From assembly GCA_963703355.1 (NCBI GenBank), contig OY969813.1, forward strand, positions 1,426,001-1,490,000: a DNA stretch of 64,000 nucleotides. The letters run 5' to 3'. Below the pieces are notes generated by a model, which had not been told where the DNA came from, searched no databases, and saw only the letters and a program-made list of their open reading frames with translations. Shown piece by piece: positions 50,754 through 58,780 of the stretch; within the stretch, counting starts at the first letter, position 1; every line of letters starts with the position of its first letter. This stretch comes from Puia sp963703355 (GTDB lineage: Bacteria; Bacteroidota; Bacteroidia; Chitinophagales; Chitinophagaceae). Position numbers and translations under genes: made by a program.

Positions 50754-51465
50754 GCGCTAGGTCCTTGAGTGTAATGAGGCCTTCATAAATGGCTTTTCCC
50801 AGTATCGCACCGCTGCATCCCAATTTCTCTAATTGATAAATATCGTCTAACGAGCGAATTCCGCCACTCGCAATAAAATACAAATCGGGAAAACAAGTGA
50901 GAATTTCTTTATATAGCTCGAAAGAAGGTCCTTTTAAAGCCCCATCCATTTTAATATCTGTACAAAAGACCTGATTAATATTTACGCCAATAAATTTCCT
51001 GATAAAATCGTAAACTTCAATCTCGGTATCCACTTTCCAACCACTAATGGATATTTTTTCGTCCCGTACATCCGCACCTAATAAAAAAAATTCAGGTCCA
51101 AATGTTTTGATCCACTCCAGGAATAATAATTCATTTTTTACCGCCAGGCTGCCTATTGCGACAAACGCCGCACCTGAATCAAATGCTATCTTAAGGTCTT
51201 TGGTAGTGCCAACACCACCTCCAAAATCAACGCTAAGGCCCGTTTTTGCGGCAATGGTTTCCAATACCTTCCAATTGATGACCCTTCCTTCTTTTGCACC
51301 ATCAAGGTCTACAAGATGTAATCTTTTCAACCCGGCATCTTCAAATTGCATAGCCACTTCTAACGGGTTTTCATTATAGATTTTCTCGCTTCCGAATTCT
51401 CCCTGCGTGAGCCGGACACATTTACCATGTAAAATATCAATAGCGGGAATGATTTCTATAGACAT
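50743..51465 (-). CDS. hisA: ProFAR isomerase HisA
   Basis: The 240-residue barrel isomerises the aminoaldose ProFAR to the ketose PRFAR. IIPAIDILHGKCVRL holds the catalytic Asp10; the phosphate loops are VDFGGGVGTTKDL and ASGGIRSLDDI, and DIKMDGALKGPSFELY gives the second catalytic region. It lies between hisH (9 bp) and hisF (overlap 11 bp). Confidence 0.97.
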   Translation of the reverse strand: MSIEIIPAIDILHGKCVRLTQGEFGSEKIYNENPLEVAMQFEDAGLKRLHLVDLDGAKEGRVINWKVLETIAAKTGLSVDFGGGVGTTKDLKIAFDSGAAFVAIGSLAVKNELLFLEWIKTFGPEFFLLGADVRDEKISISGWKVDTEIEVYDFIRKFIGVNINQVFCTDIKMDGALKGPSFELYKEILTCFPDLYFIASGGIRSLDDIYQLEKLGCSGAILGKAIYEGLITLKDLAHVN

Positions 51466-51474
51466 ATCAATTTG

Positions 51475-52068
51475 CTAAAGCTGGATAAAATTTTTAAGTA
51501 TTCGTTCTCCAATTCCTGCACTTTTTTCAGGATGAAACTGCACTCCGTAAAAGTTCCTTTTTTGCAATGCCGAACTGTACGCATGAATGTAATTTGTTTT
51601 TGCAATCGTACTTTCACCGGTGCCAGCGTAATAACCATGAACAAAATAGCAATAACTGCTGTCCGGTACGCCATTAAAAAGAACTGACTTCAGCTCGTAT
51701 ATATTGTTCCAGCCAATCTCCGGAATTTTGAGTGGCTCATTTTCGGAAGAAATAAACTTCCTGACTTCTTCATTGAATATTCCTAAACATGGCGTATCAT
51801 TTTCTTCGGAATGAGAACACATCAATTGCATACCCAAACAGATGCCCAATACCGGTTGGTGCAGGTTTTGAATAAGCAAATCCAATTTCCTTTCATGGAG
51901 ATAGTTCATAGCAGAACGCGCTTCTCCTACTCCTGGAAAAATGATTTTGTCGGCGGTGCTTATAAGATCAGGTTCATCGGTTACAATGGCATCAAAGCCA
52001 ATTCGCTCAAGTGCAAATAGTACTGAGCGAATATTACCTGCATTGTATTTTATAATTACAATTTTCAT
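51475..52068 (-). CDS. hisH: Imidazole glycerol phosphate synthase glutaminase HisH
   Basis: The 197-residue class I glutamine amidotransferase supplies ammonia to HisF. The nucleophile is Cys77 in VLGICLGMQLMC, the oxyanion strand is FPGVGEARSAM, and the His-Glu pair is in GVQFHPEKSA. Its ATG overlaps the trpA stop by 4 bp (ATGA), which is the direct trp-to-his junction of this cluster. Confidence 0.97.
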   Translation of the reverse strand: MKIVIIKYNAGNIRSVLFALERIGFDAIVTDEPDLISTADKIIFPGVGEARSAMNYLHERKLDLLIQNLHQPVLGICLGMQLMCSHSEENDTPCLGIFNEEVRKFISSENEPLKIPEIGWNNIYELKSVLFNGVPDSSYCYFVHGYYAGTGESTIAKTNYIHAYSSALQKRNFYGVQFHPEKSAGIGERILKNFIQL

Positions 52069-52838
52069 CTAAGCGATTTTATAAAATCCATCGTTATACG
52101 TGCTATTTCCCCTGACAAAGCATTTTCCAACAACTTTATATAAGCAGTTCCGACGATGGCTCCATTTGCCAGAAAGCAGGCATCGGAATAACTGCGTTTA
52201 TCTCTGATCCCAAACCCAATGAGAATGGGGTTTCTGAGTTTCATGGAATGTAACTTTTTGAAATAATTTTCCTGGTCTGTTATCAAAGTATTTTTACCAG
52301 TGGTAGAAGAAGAGGAAACAGCATAAAGAAAACCACTGCTTTGTGCGTCGAGTTGTCGTATGCGCAATTCTGACGTTTCAGGCGTTACCAGAAAAACAAA
52401 ATCAAGTTTATATTTTTTTACCAAAGCACCATATTCATTTAAGAATTCAAATATGGGCAGATCAGGGAGAATAAGACCGTCCACTCCCAGCGCGGCGGCA
52501 TCACTGCAAAAATTTTCAAATCCATATTGCAATATAGGGTTAAGATAGCCCATAAGTAAAACCGGCAAATGGATTTCATTTCTGAAATTTCTCAGTTGCT
52601 CGAAAAGCTTATGAATCGTCATTCCGTTTTGTAAAGCGCGCGCACTGCTTTGCTGGATTACCGGACCATCCGCCAGTGGATCGCTGTATGGCATCCCTAA
52701 TTCAATCATATCTGCGCCTGCATCTTGAATAGCTTTCATAACCTCCAATGTATCATCCAGCGAAGGATAACCTGCCGTGAAATAAATATTTAGAATATTT
52801 TGTTTTTTTCTGGTAAACAATGCATCAATCCGACTCAT
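52065..52838 (-). CDS. trpA: Tryptophan synthase alpha subunit
   Basis: The 257-residue barrel cleaves indole-3-glycerol phosphate and passes indole to TrpB. Catalytic residues are Glu46 in MIELGMPYSDPLADGP and Asp57 in the same motif; GVDGLILPDLP is also conserved. It follows trpB after 63 bp and overlaps hisH by 4 bp. Confidence 0.97.
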   Translation of the reverse strand: MSRIDALFTRKKQNILNIYFTAGYPSLDDTLEVMKAIQDAGADMIELGMPYSDPLADGPVIQQSSARALQNGMTIHKLFEQLRNFRNEIHLPVLLMGYLNPILQYGFENFCSDAAALGVDGLILPDLPIFEFLNEYGALVKKYKLDFVFLVTPETSELRIRQLDAQSSGFLYAVSSSSTTGKNTLITDQENYFKKLHSMKLRNPILIGFGIRDKRSYSDACFLANGAIVGTAYIKLLENALSGEIARITMDFIKSLR

Positions 52839-52901
52839 ATTTCCATGTTGACAATTTGAAAAATTAGATATTCATAAAATCATGATCAACTCTCCAATTG
52901 G

Positions 52902-54098
52902 CTACGCACTCGTTTTCTTCATATACGTATCCATATCCTTATCGCCCCTGCCACTCAGGCAGATGACTACATTATCTTCTTTGCCAAATGGGTATTTTTC
53001 CAGTAAAGCCAGCGCGTGTGAAGATTCCAGTGCAGGGATGATACCCTCCAGTCTGGCGAGCAGAAAAGCTGCATTCAATGCTTCATTGTCCGTAATATTA
53101 TAAAAAGAAGCCCGTCCCGAAGAAAAAAGATTTGCATGAAGCGGACCAATTCCCGGATAGTCGAGGCCTGCTGAAATACTGTGGGGTTCCACTACCTGCC
53201 CATCTGCAGTCTGCATGACCAAACTTCTACTCCCATGAAGTATCCCTTTTGTTCCCAGTGCGGTAGTAGCCGCTGACCTCCCACTGTTAACCCCTTCTCC
53301 TCCAGCTTCGACCGCCAAAAGTTTAACCTGCAAATTATCTAGAAAATGGAAAAAAGAGCCTGCGGCGTTGCTCCCCCCGCCAACGCAGGCAATTACGGCC
53401 TGGGGATTTTCGACTCCTTTTTTTTCCTTTAGTTGCCATTTGATTTCTGCACTGATAATACTTTGAAATCTCGCCACCATATCTGGATAGGGGTGCGGAC
53501 CCACCACACTGCCAATAATATAAAATGTATTTACAGGATGATTGATCCAATCACGAATAGCCTCGTTAGTGGCATCTTTTAGGGTTTTGCTCCCACTCGT
53601 TGCAGGTACTACCGTTGCGCCAAGCATTTTCATTCGTGCTACGTTGGGCGCCTGGCGTTGTATATCTTTTTCGCCCATATAAACCACACATTCCAAACCT
53701 TTCAACGCACACACTGTAGCAGTGGCCACCCCATGCTGACCAGCACCTGTTTCAGCAATAATTCGCTTTTTACCAAGTCGCTCGGCTAGTAGAACCTGGC
53801 CAATGGTGTTATTAATTTTATGAGCACCCGTATGGCAAAGATCTTCCCGTTTAAGAAAAATAGATGTACCATATTTTTCACTCAATCTTCCAGCAAAATA
53901 AAGTGGTGTTGGCCTTCCCGCGTAATCTTTAAGAAGCGATTCTAACTCCCTTGTGAATTCAGGCTCATTGATAATTCTCAAATAGTTGGACTTAAGTTCT
54001 TCAACATTTGCATGTAACATTTCCGGGATGAAAGCCCCACCGAATTCACCATAATATCCATTTTCTGTAGGATGCTGAAATGTGGCCGATTCAATCAT
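52902..54098 (-). CDS. trpB: Tryptophan synthase beta subunit
   Basis: The 398-residue PLP enzyme joins indole to serine. The PLP lysine is Lys94 in HTGAHKINNTIGQ, the serine-binding loop is ETGAGQHGVATA, and GGGSNAAGSF binds the cofactor phosphate. The length and GEFGGAFIPE start are those of TrpB1. It follows trpF by 7 bp. Confidence 0.98.
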   Translation of the reverse strand: MIESATFQHPTENGYYGEFGGAFIPEMLHANVEELKSNYLRIINEPEFTRELESLLKDYAGRPTPLYFAGRLSEKYGTSIFLKREDLCHTGAHKINNTIGQVLLAERLGKKRIIAETGAGQHGVATATVCALKGLECVVYMGEKDIQRQAPNVARMKMLGATVVPATSGSKTLKDATNEAIRDWINHPVNTFYIIGSVVGPHPYPDMVARFQSIISAEIKWQLKEKKGVENPQAVIACVGGGSNAAGSFFHFLDNLQVKLLAVEAGGEGVNSGRSAATTALGTKGILHGSRSLVMQTADGQVVEPHSISAGLDYPGIGPLHANLFSSGRASFYNITDNEALNAAFLLARLEGIIPALESSHALALLEKYPFGKEDNVVICLSGRGDKDMDTYMKKTSA

Positions 54099-54105
54099 CT
54101 TAATA

Positions 54106-54744
54106 TTATTTAGCGTTCAATGACTTATAAAATTTCTCTATTTTTACCAGATCTTTTATGCCGCTTTGAATTTCAAACCGGCTATTAATATCTATTGAAA
54201 AAAGTTTTTTTGACACTTCTTCATTTAAGAATGATTTCAGCTTTTCTGTATCTTCTGGTTCAATACCGCCGCTTAAAAAAAATAATTTGTCAATCTCCAC
54301 GGGTTTTAACAAATCCCAGTTAAATTTTTTTCCAGTTCCTCCATACCCCACTCCTAATGTGTCGAAAAGGAACATATCGCATGAATCTTCATAAGGTTTC
54401 GTTATCCATGATATCGGGTCATTCTCCCCCAGTCTGAACACCTTTATTACGGTAACATAGTTTGCGATCTGTTCACAGGCCCGGGGAGTTTCATCACCAT
54501 GAAGCTGCACCATGTCAAGCCCATATTCATCCACTAATTGCATCATTTGTTCGTAGGGAGTATTGACAAAAACTCCCACTTTACCAATTCGCAGTTTTGC
54601 TTTTCGCATTTGTTCGCCAGTTATATGTTTACCTGCGTACCTCGGTGACTTCGGATAAAAAATGAATCCGGCAAAATCAACGCCCATTTCTTCAAGCTTC
54701 CTCACCTGATCGAGTTGTGTCATCCCGCACACTTTAACTCTCAT
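54106..54744 (-). CDS. trpF: Phosphoribosylanthranilate isomerase
   Basis: The 212-residue enzyme converts phosphoribosylanthranilate to CdRP. It begins MRVKVCGMTQ with the catalytic cysteine (Cys6), and continues with GFIFYPKSPRY, VQLHGDE and DTLGVGYGGTGKKFNWDLL. It overlaps trpC by 11 bp, so the two are coupled but separate, unlike the fused TrpCF of enterobacteria. Confidence 0.96.
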   Translation of the reverse strand: MRVKVCGMTQLDQVRKLEEMGVDFAGFIFYPKSPRYAGKHITGEQMRKAKLRIGKVGVFVNTPYEQMMQLVDEYGLDMVQLHGDETPRACEQIANYVTVIKVFRLGENDPISWITKPYEDSCDMFLFDTLGVGYGGTGKKFNWDLLKPVEIDKLFFLSGGIEPEDTEKLKSFLNEEVSKKLFSIDINSRFEIQSGIKDLVKIEKFYKSLNAK

Positions 54745-55540
54745 AGCGTTTTGTTTTTAGTTGATCCACGAAAGAGGCAAATGCAATCGCGGGATCGGGA
54801 GTGTTCATAAACCGTTCACCGATCAAAAAACCATTAAATCCGGCAGCTTTCAAATGAAAAATAGTTTCTACGTCGTTGATGCCGCTTTCTGCAATTCGTA
54901 GTTTATTTTTTGGCAAACTTTCGGCAAGCCGCATTGAATGTTCAATATTCACCGAAAACGTTTTAAGATCACGATTGTTTATCCCAACGACATCTACGTA
55001 TTCGTTCAGGTGATCTAACTCATGCTCGTTATGAATTTCTAATAGGACTTCCATGCCCAGTTGACGTGCGAAAGCCGCCAGATTTCTCGTTTCAACTGGA
55101 CGAAGGCACGCAGCAATTAACAAAATCACATCGGCACCCATAGCACGTGATTCAACCAGTTGATACGGATCCAATATGAAATCCTTTCTGAGTATGGGCA
55201 AGTCATTGAATCGCGCATTTTTTAAATCCTCCGTTGACCCTCCAAAAAAAAATGAATCCGTAAGTATGGAAATCATAGAAGCACCGAACCTTGCATAAGC
55301 AGATGTTATCAATTCAACATTAGCGGTTTCATTGATGACTCCTTTTGAAGGAGATTTTTTTTTGAATTCAGCGATAATACCCGTTTTATCAGGATCAGCA
55401 ATGAATGATTTCATGGAAAAAATCTTTCTATCGACTTTAACTTGCTTTTCCAACAAACGAAGCGGTGTGTCTTTTTTCCGTTTCTTTATTTCTTCCCTTT
55501 TGAAGGATACTATTTTTTCTAATATGTCTGAGGCTGCCAT
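54734..55540 (-). CDS. trpC: Indole-3-glycerol-phosphate synthase
   Basis: The 268-residue barrel closes the indole ring. Conserved segments are IIAEFKKKSPSKG (catalytic Lys), ILRKDFILDPYQL (second Lys and substrate contacts), LEIHNEHEL and GINNRDLKTF, plus IAESGI. It is 6 bp downstream of trpD and overlaps trpF. Confidence 0.97.
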   Translation of the reverse strand: MAASDILEKIVSFKREEIKKRKKDTPLRLLEKQVKVDRKIFSMKSFIADPDKTGIIAEFKKKSPSKGVINETANVELITSAYARFGASMISILTDSFFFGGSTEDLKNARFNDLPILRKDFILDPYQLVESRAMGADVILLIAACLRPVETRNLAAFARQLGMEVLLEIHNEHELDHLNEYVDVVGINNRDLKTFSVNIEHSMRLAESLPKNKLRIAESGINDVETIFHLKAAGFNGFLIGERFMNTPDPAIAFASFVDQLKTKRYES

Positions 55541-55546
55541 GAAATT

Positions 55547-56539
55547 TTATTGCATTGAAATCAGTGATTGTAAACTCGATAATGCTCTTCCGCTTTCCAG
55601 ACTTTCTACGGCCGCCGAAAATGCAAGGTCGTAATCAGCATACTTTCCTGTACAAAATAATGCCAATCCCGCATTGGCCAGGACGACCGCGTTTTGCGCC
55701 CAGGTTCCTTTTCCCTTCAAAATATCCACAAAAATAGTAGCCGCTTCCACAGAACTATTTCCCCCATAAATGTCGGAGGGTGAAACCATTCGTTTACCAA
55801 GTTGCTCAGGTGTCATTACCTGTTCACCCTTATTGGTAATAACACGAGCATCGGAGGTTAATGATATCTCGTCATATCCGTCAAGACTGTGAATAATCGC
55901 GAAAGATGAATCCGTGTTCTGCAACATATAGGTATAAATCCGGGCCATTTCAAGGTTGTAAACACCTATCAACTGAAATTTAGGAGATACCGGATTCACA
56001 AGCGGGCCCAGCATATTAAAAAAAGTCCGGATACCCAGATTTTTTCTTATCCCACCAACTGCATTTAATGCCGGATGAAAAAGAGGTGCATGGAGAAAAC
56101 AAATATTAGTTTCCTCAACTTCTCTATTTAGTTTACCGGAATCATTACTGAGTTTATAGCCGAGCTCCTCCATAACATTGGATGCCCCACTGATACTCGT
56201 AGCTCCATAATTACCGTGTTTGGCAACTTTCTGCCCAGCTCCTGCCACGATAAAGCACGCCAGCGTGGAAATATTAAAGGTGTTTTTCCCGTCACCACCA
56301 GTTCCTACAATATCGATAACTTCTTTTCCATCCAATTCAACTTTTACGGCAAGATCCAGCAGGGCGTCACGAAAGCCCTGCAACTCTTCAATAGTAATAC
56401 TTCGCATAAGAAATACGGTTATAAATGATGTCATTTCAGATTCATTATATTGACCGCGTGAAATATTCGACAAAACTTCTCTGGCCTGTTCCCTTGTGAG
56501 CGTTTTGTATTCGAATAATATTTGTAAAATTTTTTTCAT
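55547..56539 (-). CDS. trpD: Anthranilate phosphoribosyltransferase
   Basis: The 330-residue enzyme transfers phosphoribose from PRPP to anthranilate. The PRPP site reads DIVGTGGDGKNTFNIST, followed by KHGNYGATSISGASNVMEELGY and LGIRTFFNMLGPLVNP. It is a stand-alone protein, not fused to the TrpG glutaminase as in E. coli, and follows trpG by 27 bp. Confidence 0.97.
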   Translation of the reverse strand: MKKILQILFEYKTLTREQAREVLSNISRGQYNESEMTSFITVFLMRSITIEELQGFRDALLDLAVKVELDGKEVIDIVGTGGDGKNTFNISTLACFIVAGAGQKVAKHGNYGATSISGASNVMEELGYKLSNDSGKLNREVEETNICFLHAPLFHPALNAVGGIRKNLGIRTFFNMLGPLVNPVSPKFQLIGVYNLEMARIYTYMLQNTDSSFAIIHSLDGYDEISLTSDARVITNKGEQVMTPEQLGKRMVSPSDIYGGNSSVEAATIFVDILKGKGTWAQNAVVLANAGLALFCTGKYADYDLAFSAAVESLESGRALSSLQSLISMQ

Positions 56540-56566
56540 TTTAAAATCTTAAATCGGTTGATTAAA

Positions 56567-57163
56567 TTATATCGGTTTAATCAACCAGTTTTTCATAATT
56601 CTTTCGCCCTCCGGAGTCAACACGCTTTCCGGATGAAATTGTACTCCCAGAACATCAAATTCCCGATGACGCAATGCCATAATCTGACCATTAGAATCTA
56701 TGGCCGTTATCTCCAGAGAATTCGGAAAATCCTTTTGATCAATAACCCAACTGTGATAGCGCCCTGCCAAAAATCCATCAGGAATGTCTTGAAAAAGATC
56801 CGCATTAACTGATAATTTACCTCCTTGACGTGGAATAATTTTCACGGGGCTGGCTACACCATGATAAACTTTTGCAAGGTTTATCAACCTTCCCCCAAAA
56901 ACTTCACCGATCGCCTGATGACCTAAACAAACCCCCAAAATGGATTTGGAAGAAGCATATTCTTTTATCAATGGAAGAAGCATGCCAGCTTCAGACGGGA
57001 GGCCCGGACCGGGTGACAATAATATTTTGTCATACACGCGAATGTCCTCCAGTGCAATCTGATCATTACGAAAAACATTCACTTTTTCACCAATAATTTT
57101 TTCCACCAGATGAACCAGGTTATAAGTAAATGAGTCATAATTGTCAAAAACGAGAATTTTCAT
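56567..57163 (-). CDS. trpG: Anthranilate synthase component II (glutaminase)
   Basis: The 198-residue class I amidotransferase provides ammonia to TrpE. It has DNYDSFTYNLVHL, LLSPGPGLPSEAG, the nucleophile Cys79 in ILGVCLGHQAIGE and the His-Glu pair in GVQFHPESVLTPEG. It lies 8 bp after trpE. A role in para-aminobenzoate synthesis as well cannot be excluded, since some bacteria share this subunit. Confidence 0.95.
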   Translation of the reverse strand: MKILVFDNYDSFTYNLVHLVEKIIGEKVNVFRNDQIALEDIRVYDKILLSPGPGLPSEAGMLLPLIKEYASSKSILGVCLGHQAIGEVFGGRLINLAKVYHGVASPVKIIPRQGGKLSVNADLFQDIPDGFLAGRYHSWVIDQKDFPNSLEITAIDSNGQIMALRHREFDVLGVQFHPESVLTPEGERIMKNWLIKPI

Positions 57164-57171
57164 AATTGCAG

Positions 57172-58581
57172 TTAAATTGTTTCCGCCAAGCCTATTGCAA
57201 GTTTTAACGCACCTAATTTATGGTTCACCTCCTCCAATTCGGATTGTGGCCTGCTGGCTGCAACAATCCCTGCACCAGCCTGATATGTCAACGTATTTAA
57301 ACGACTTAGGAAACTTCGAATCATAATTGCCTGTGTACACGTTCCATCAAATCCCACAAAACCTATGCATCCCCCATAATAACTTCTTGAAGTTGGTTCA
57401 TAAAGACTTATTAATTCCATAGCACGGATCTTAGGAGCACCACTTAAAGTACCCGCCGGAAAAGTAACTGCAAGCAATTCGAATGGATTACTGTTGCTTT
57501 TCAGTTTACCTTTTACTTCGCTAACCAAATGAATTACGTGTGAATAATATTGAACCTCCCGGAAATGAACAACCGAAACCTCGGAACATTGTCTGCTCAG
57601 GTCATTCCTTGCAAGATCAACAAGCATTACATGTTCTGCATTCTCTTTTGCATCTTCGAGCAAAGCATCAGCTTTTTCCCTGTCAATTTCATCATTACCT
57701 GTTCTGCCACAAGTTCCGGCAATCGGATGCATAATAGCTTTACCGTCTTTTATCAGTACTTGCGACTCGGGAGAAGATCCCATAAGTCGATAATCCCCGT
57801 AGTCGAAATAAAACAAATAAGGACTCGGATTTACATTTCTAAGCGCCCTGTACACATTAAACTCATCGCCTGTAAATGATAATTTGTACCTCCTGCTGAG
57901 AACTATTTGGAACACATCGCCACGTAGGCAACTTTTTATTCCTTTTTCAACCATTTCTCTGTATTCATCATCTGTTACATTACTTGTCTCGTCGCTCTCG
58001 GCATGAAATGGAAATACGGGAACGTCTTTGGAACGAATCAAAGACTCAACGAGTGGTAAATCACTTGGTATACCATCTACATGGTTTTCACAAATATAAA
58101 GCTCATCCTTAAAATGGTTTACTGCGATCACATATTGATATAAGCGGTATCGCATCAACGGAATCAAAGGAGCTTCGGAATTTTCTTTGAGTCGGATCCG
58201 ATCAAAAAATCTAACTGCATCATATGTAGTATATCCAAAAAGGCTTTGGGCGGTTTTCACTGGTTTTTCCTCCGCTTTCACTACGTCGAAGTGTTCCATA
58301 AAATTCCAAAGCAGATTTGGAACATGAGCAGACTGCAGTGGATATTTTTCTGTCTGGCGACCTGGCAATTTAAATTCCATTTGTTCGCGATCAGTAATCT
58401 CAACTCCTCCTATCGCGTGAATCCCAATAAAAGAAAAACTATTCTCAGCTGCGTGATAGTCTGTGCTTTCCAATAAAATAGTATCCCGGAACCTGTCACG
58501 CAAACGCAAATAAATTCCTACTGGCGTATATAAATCCGACAGTAGTTTTTTATATGTCGTGTGCAGTTTAATTTTTTTCAT
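57172..58581 (-). CDS. trpE: Anthranilate synthase component I
   Basis: The 469-residue enzyme makes anthranilate from chorismate. The tryptophan feedback site motif LLES is present (36-39, TILLESTDYH). The catalytic half has PIAGTCGRTGNDEIDREKA, LVDLARNDLSR, VSEVKGKLKSN, TFPAGTLSGAPKIRAMELI and YGGCIGFVGFDG. It is the first structural gene after the attenuator; the leader hairpin ends 34 nt upstream. Confidence 0.97.
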   Translation of the reverse strand: MKKIKLHTTYKKLLSDLYTPVGIYLRLRDRFRDTILLESTDYHAAENSFSFIGIHAIGGVEITDREQMEFKLPGRQTEKYPLQSAHVPNLLWNFMEHFDVVKAEEKPVKTAQSLFGYTTYDAVRFFDRIRLKENSEAPLIPLMRYRLYQYVIAVNHFKDELYICENHVDGIPSDLPLVESLIRSKDVPVFPFHAESDETSNVTDDEYREMVEKGIKSCLRGDVFQIVLSRRYKLSFTGDEFNVYRALRNVNPSPYLFYFDYGDYRLMGSSPESQVLIKDGKAIMHPIAGTCGRTGNDEIDREKADALLEDAKENAEHVMLVDLARNDLSRQCSEVSVVHFREVQYYSHVIHLVSEVKGKLKSNSNPFELLAVTFPAGTLSGAPKIRAMELISLYEPTSRSYYGGCIGFVGFDGTCTQAIMIRSFLSRLNTLTYQAGAGIVAASRPQSELEEVNHKLGALKLAIGLAETI

Positions 58582-58614
58582 GAGTAAGCCTGATGATTAA
58601 TATTTCGTCCATTC

Positions 58615-58645
58615 AAATAAAAAAGCCCCGGGAACAACCGGGGCC
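58615..58645 (-). terminator. Attenuator terminator of the trp operon
   Basis: On the minus strand GCCCCGG (58644-58638) pairs with CCGGGGC (58631-58625), 7 G-C-rich base pairs, loop TTGTTC, followed by TTTTTTATTT. The upstream arm can alternatively pair with CGGGGC (58684-58679), located at the end of the trpL reading frame. This gives the mutually exclusive terminator/antiterminator of a classical attenuator. Confidence 0.88.
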
Positions 58646-58672
58646 AGATATGTGTACAACATAGCAATCGCA

Positions 58673-58735
58673 TTACGCGCCCCGATCGGAGTCAGTATGC
58701 CACCACCATGTATTATTTTGTATTTTATTTGTCAT
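58673..58735 (-). CDS. trpL: trp leader peptide with three consecutive Trp codons
   Basis: A 20-codon frame from an ATG at 58735 to a TAA at 58675-58673 encodes MTNKIQNNT-WWW-HTDSDRGA. The three TGG codons (58708-58700) are consecutive, while Trp is otherwise rare. Stalling at these codons would leave the segment CGGGGC (58684-58679, about 16 nt downstream) free to form the antiterminator; a ribosome reaching the stop codon would cover it and allow the terminator. The layout is that of transcription attenuation in E. coli trp, although the sequence is unrelated. The frame lies between hisB and trpE. Confidence 0.88.
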   Translation of the reverse strand: MTNKIQNNTWWWHTDSDRGA

Positions 58736-58741
58736 GATCTG

Positions 58742-58773
58742 CAAATATGAGCGCTAATTTGGAAATTTCCAAA
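58742..58773 (-). promoter_or_regulatory. Internal trp promoter between hisB and trpL
   Basis: On the minus strand TTTG (58773-58770), exactly 20 nt, then CATATTTG (58749-58742), one mismatch from TAnnTTTG. The trpL ATG follows 6 nt later. It starts 8 bp beyond the hisB stop, so the trp genes can be transcribed independently of upstream his genes. Confidence 0.6.
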
Positions 58774-58774
58774 T
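58757..58774. promoter_or_regulatory. 18-bp perfect palindrome overlapping the trp promoter, candidate operator
   Basis: ATTTGGAAATTTCCAAAT is its own reverse complement over 18 positions and covers the -33 box and part of the spacer of the trp promoter. It could bind a dimeric repressor, or form a 3' hairpin in hisB mRNA. No regulator is assigned. Confidence 0.5.
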
Positions 58775-58780
58775 CGGATC

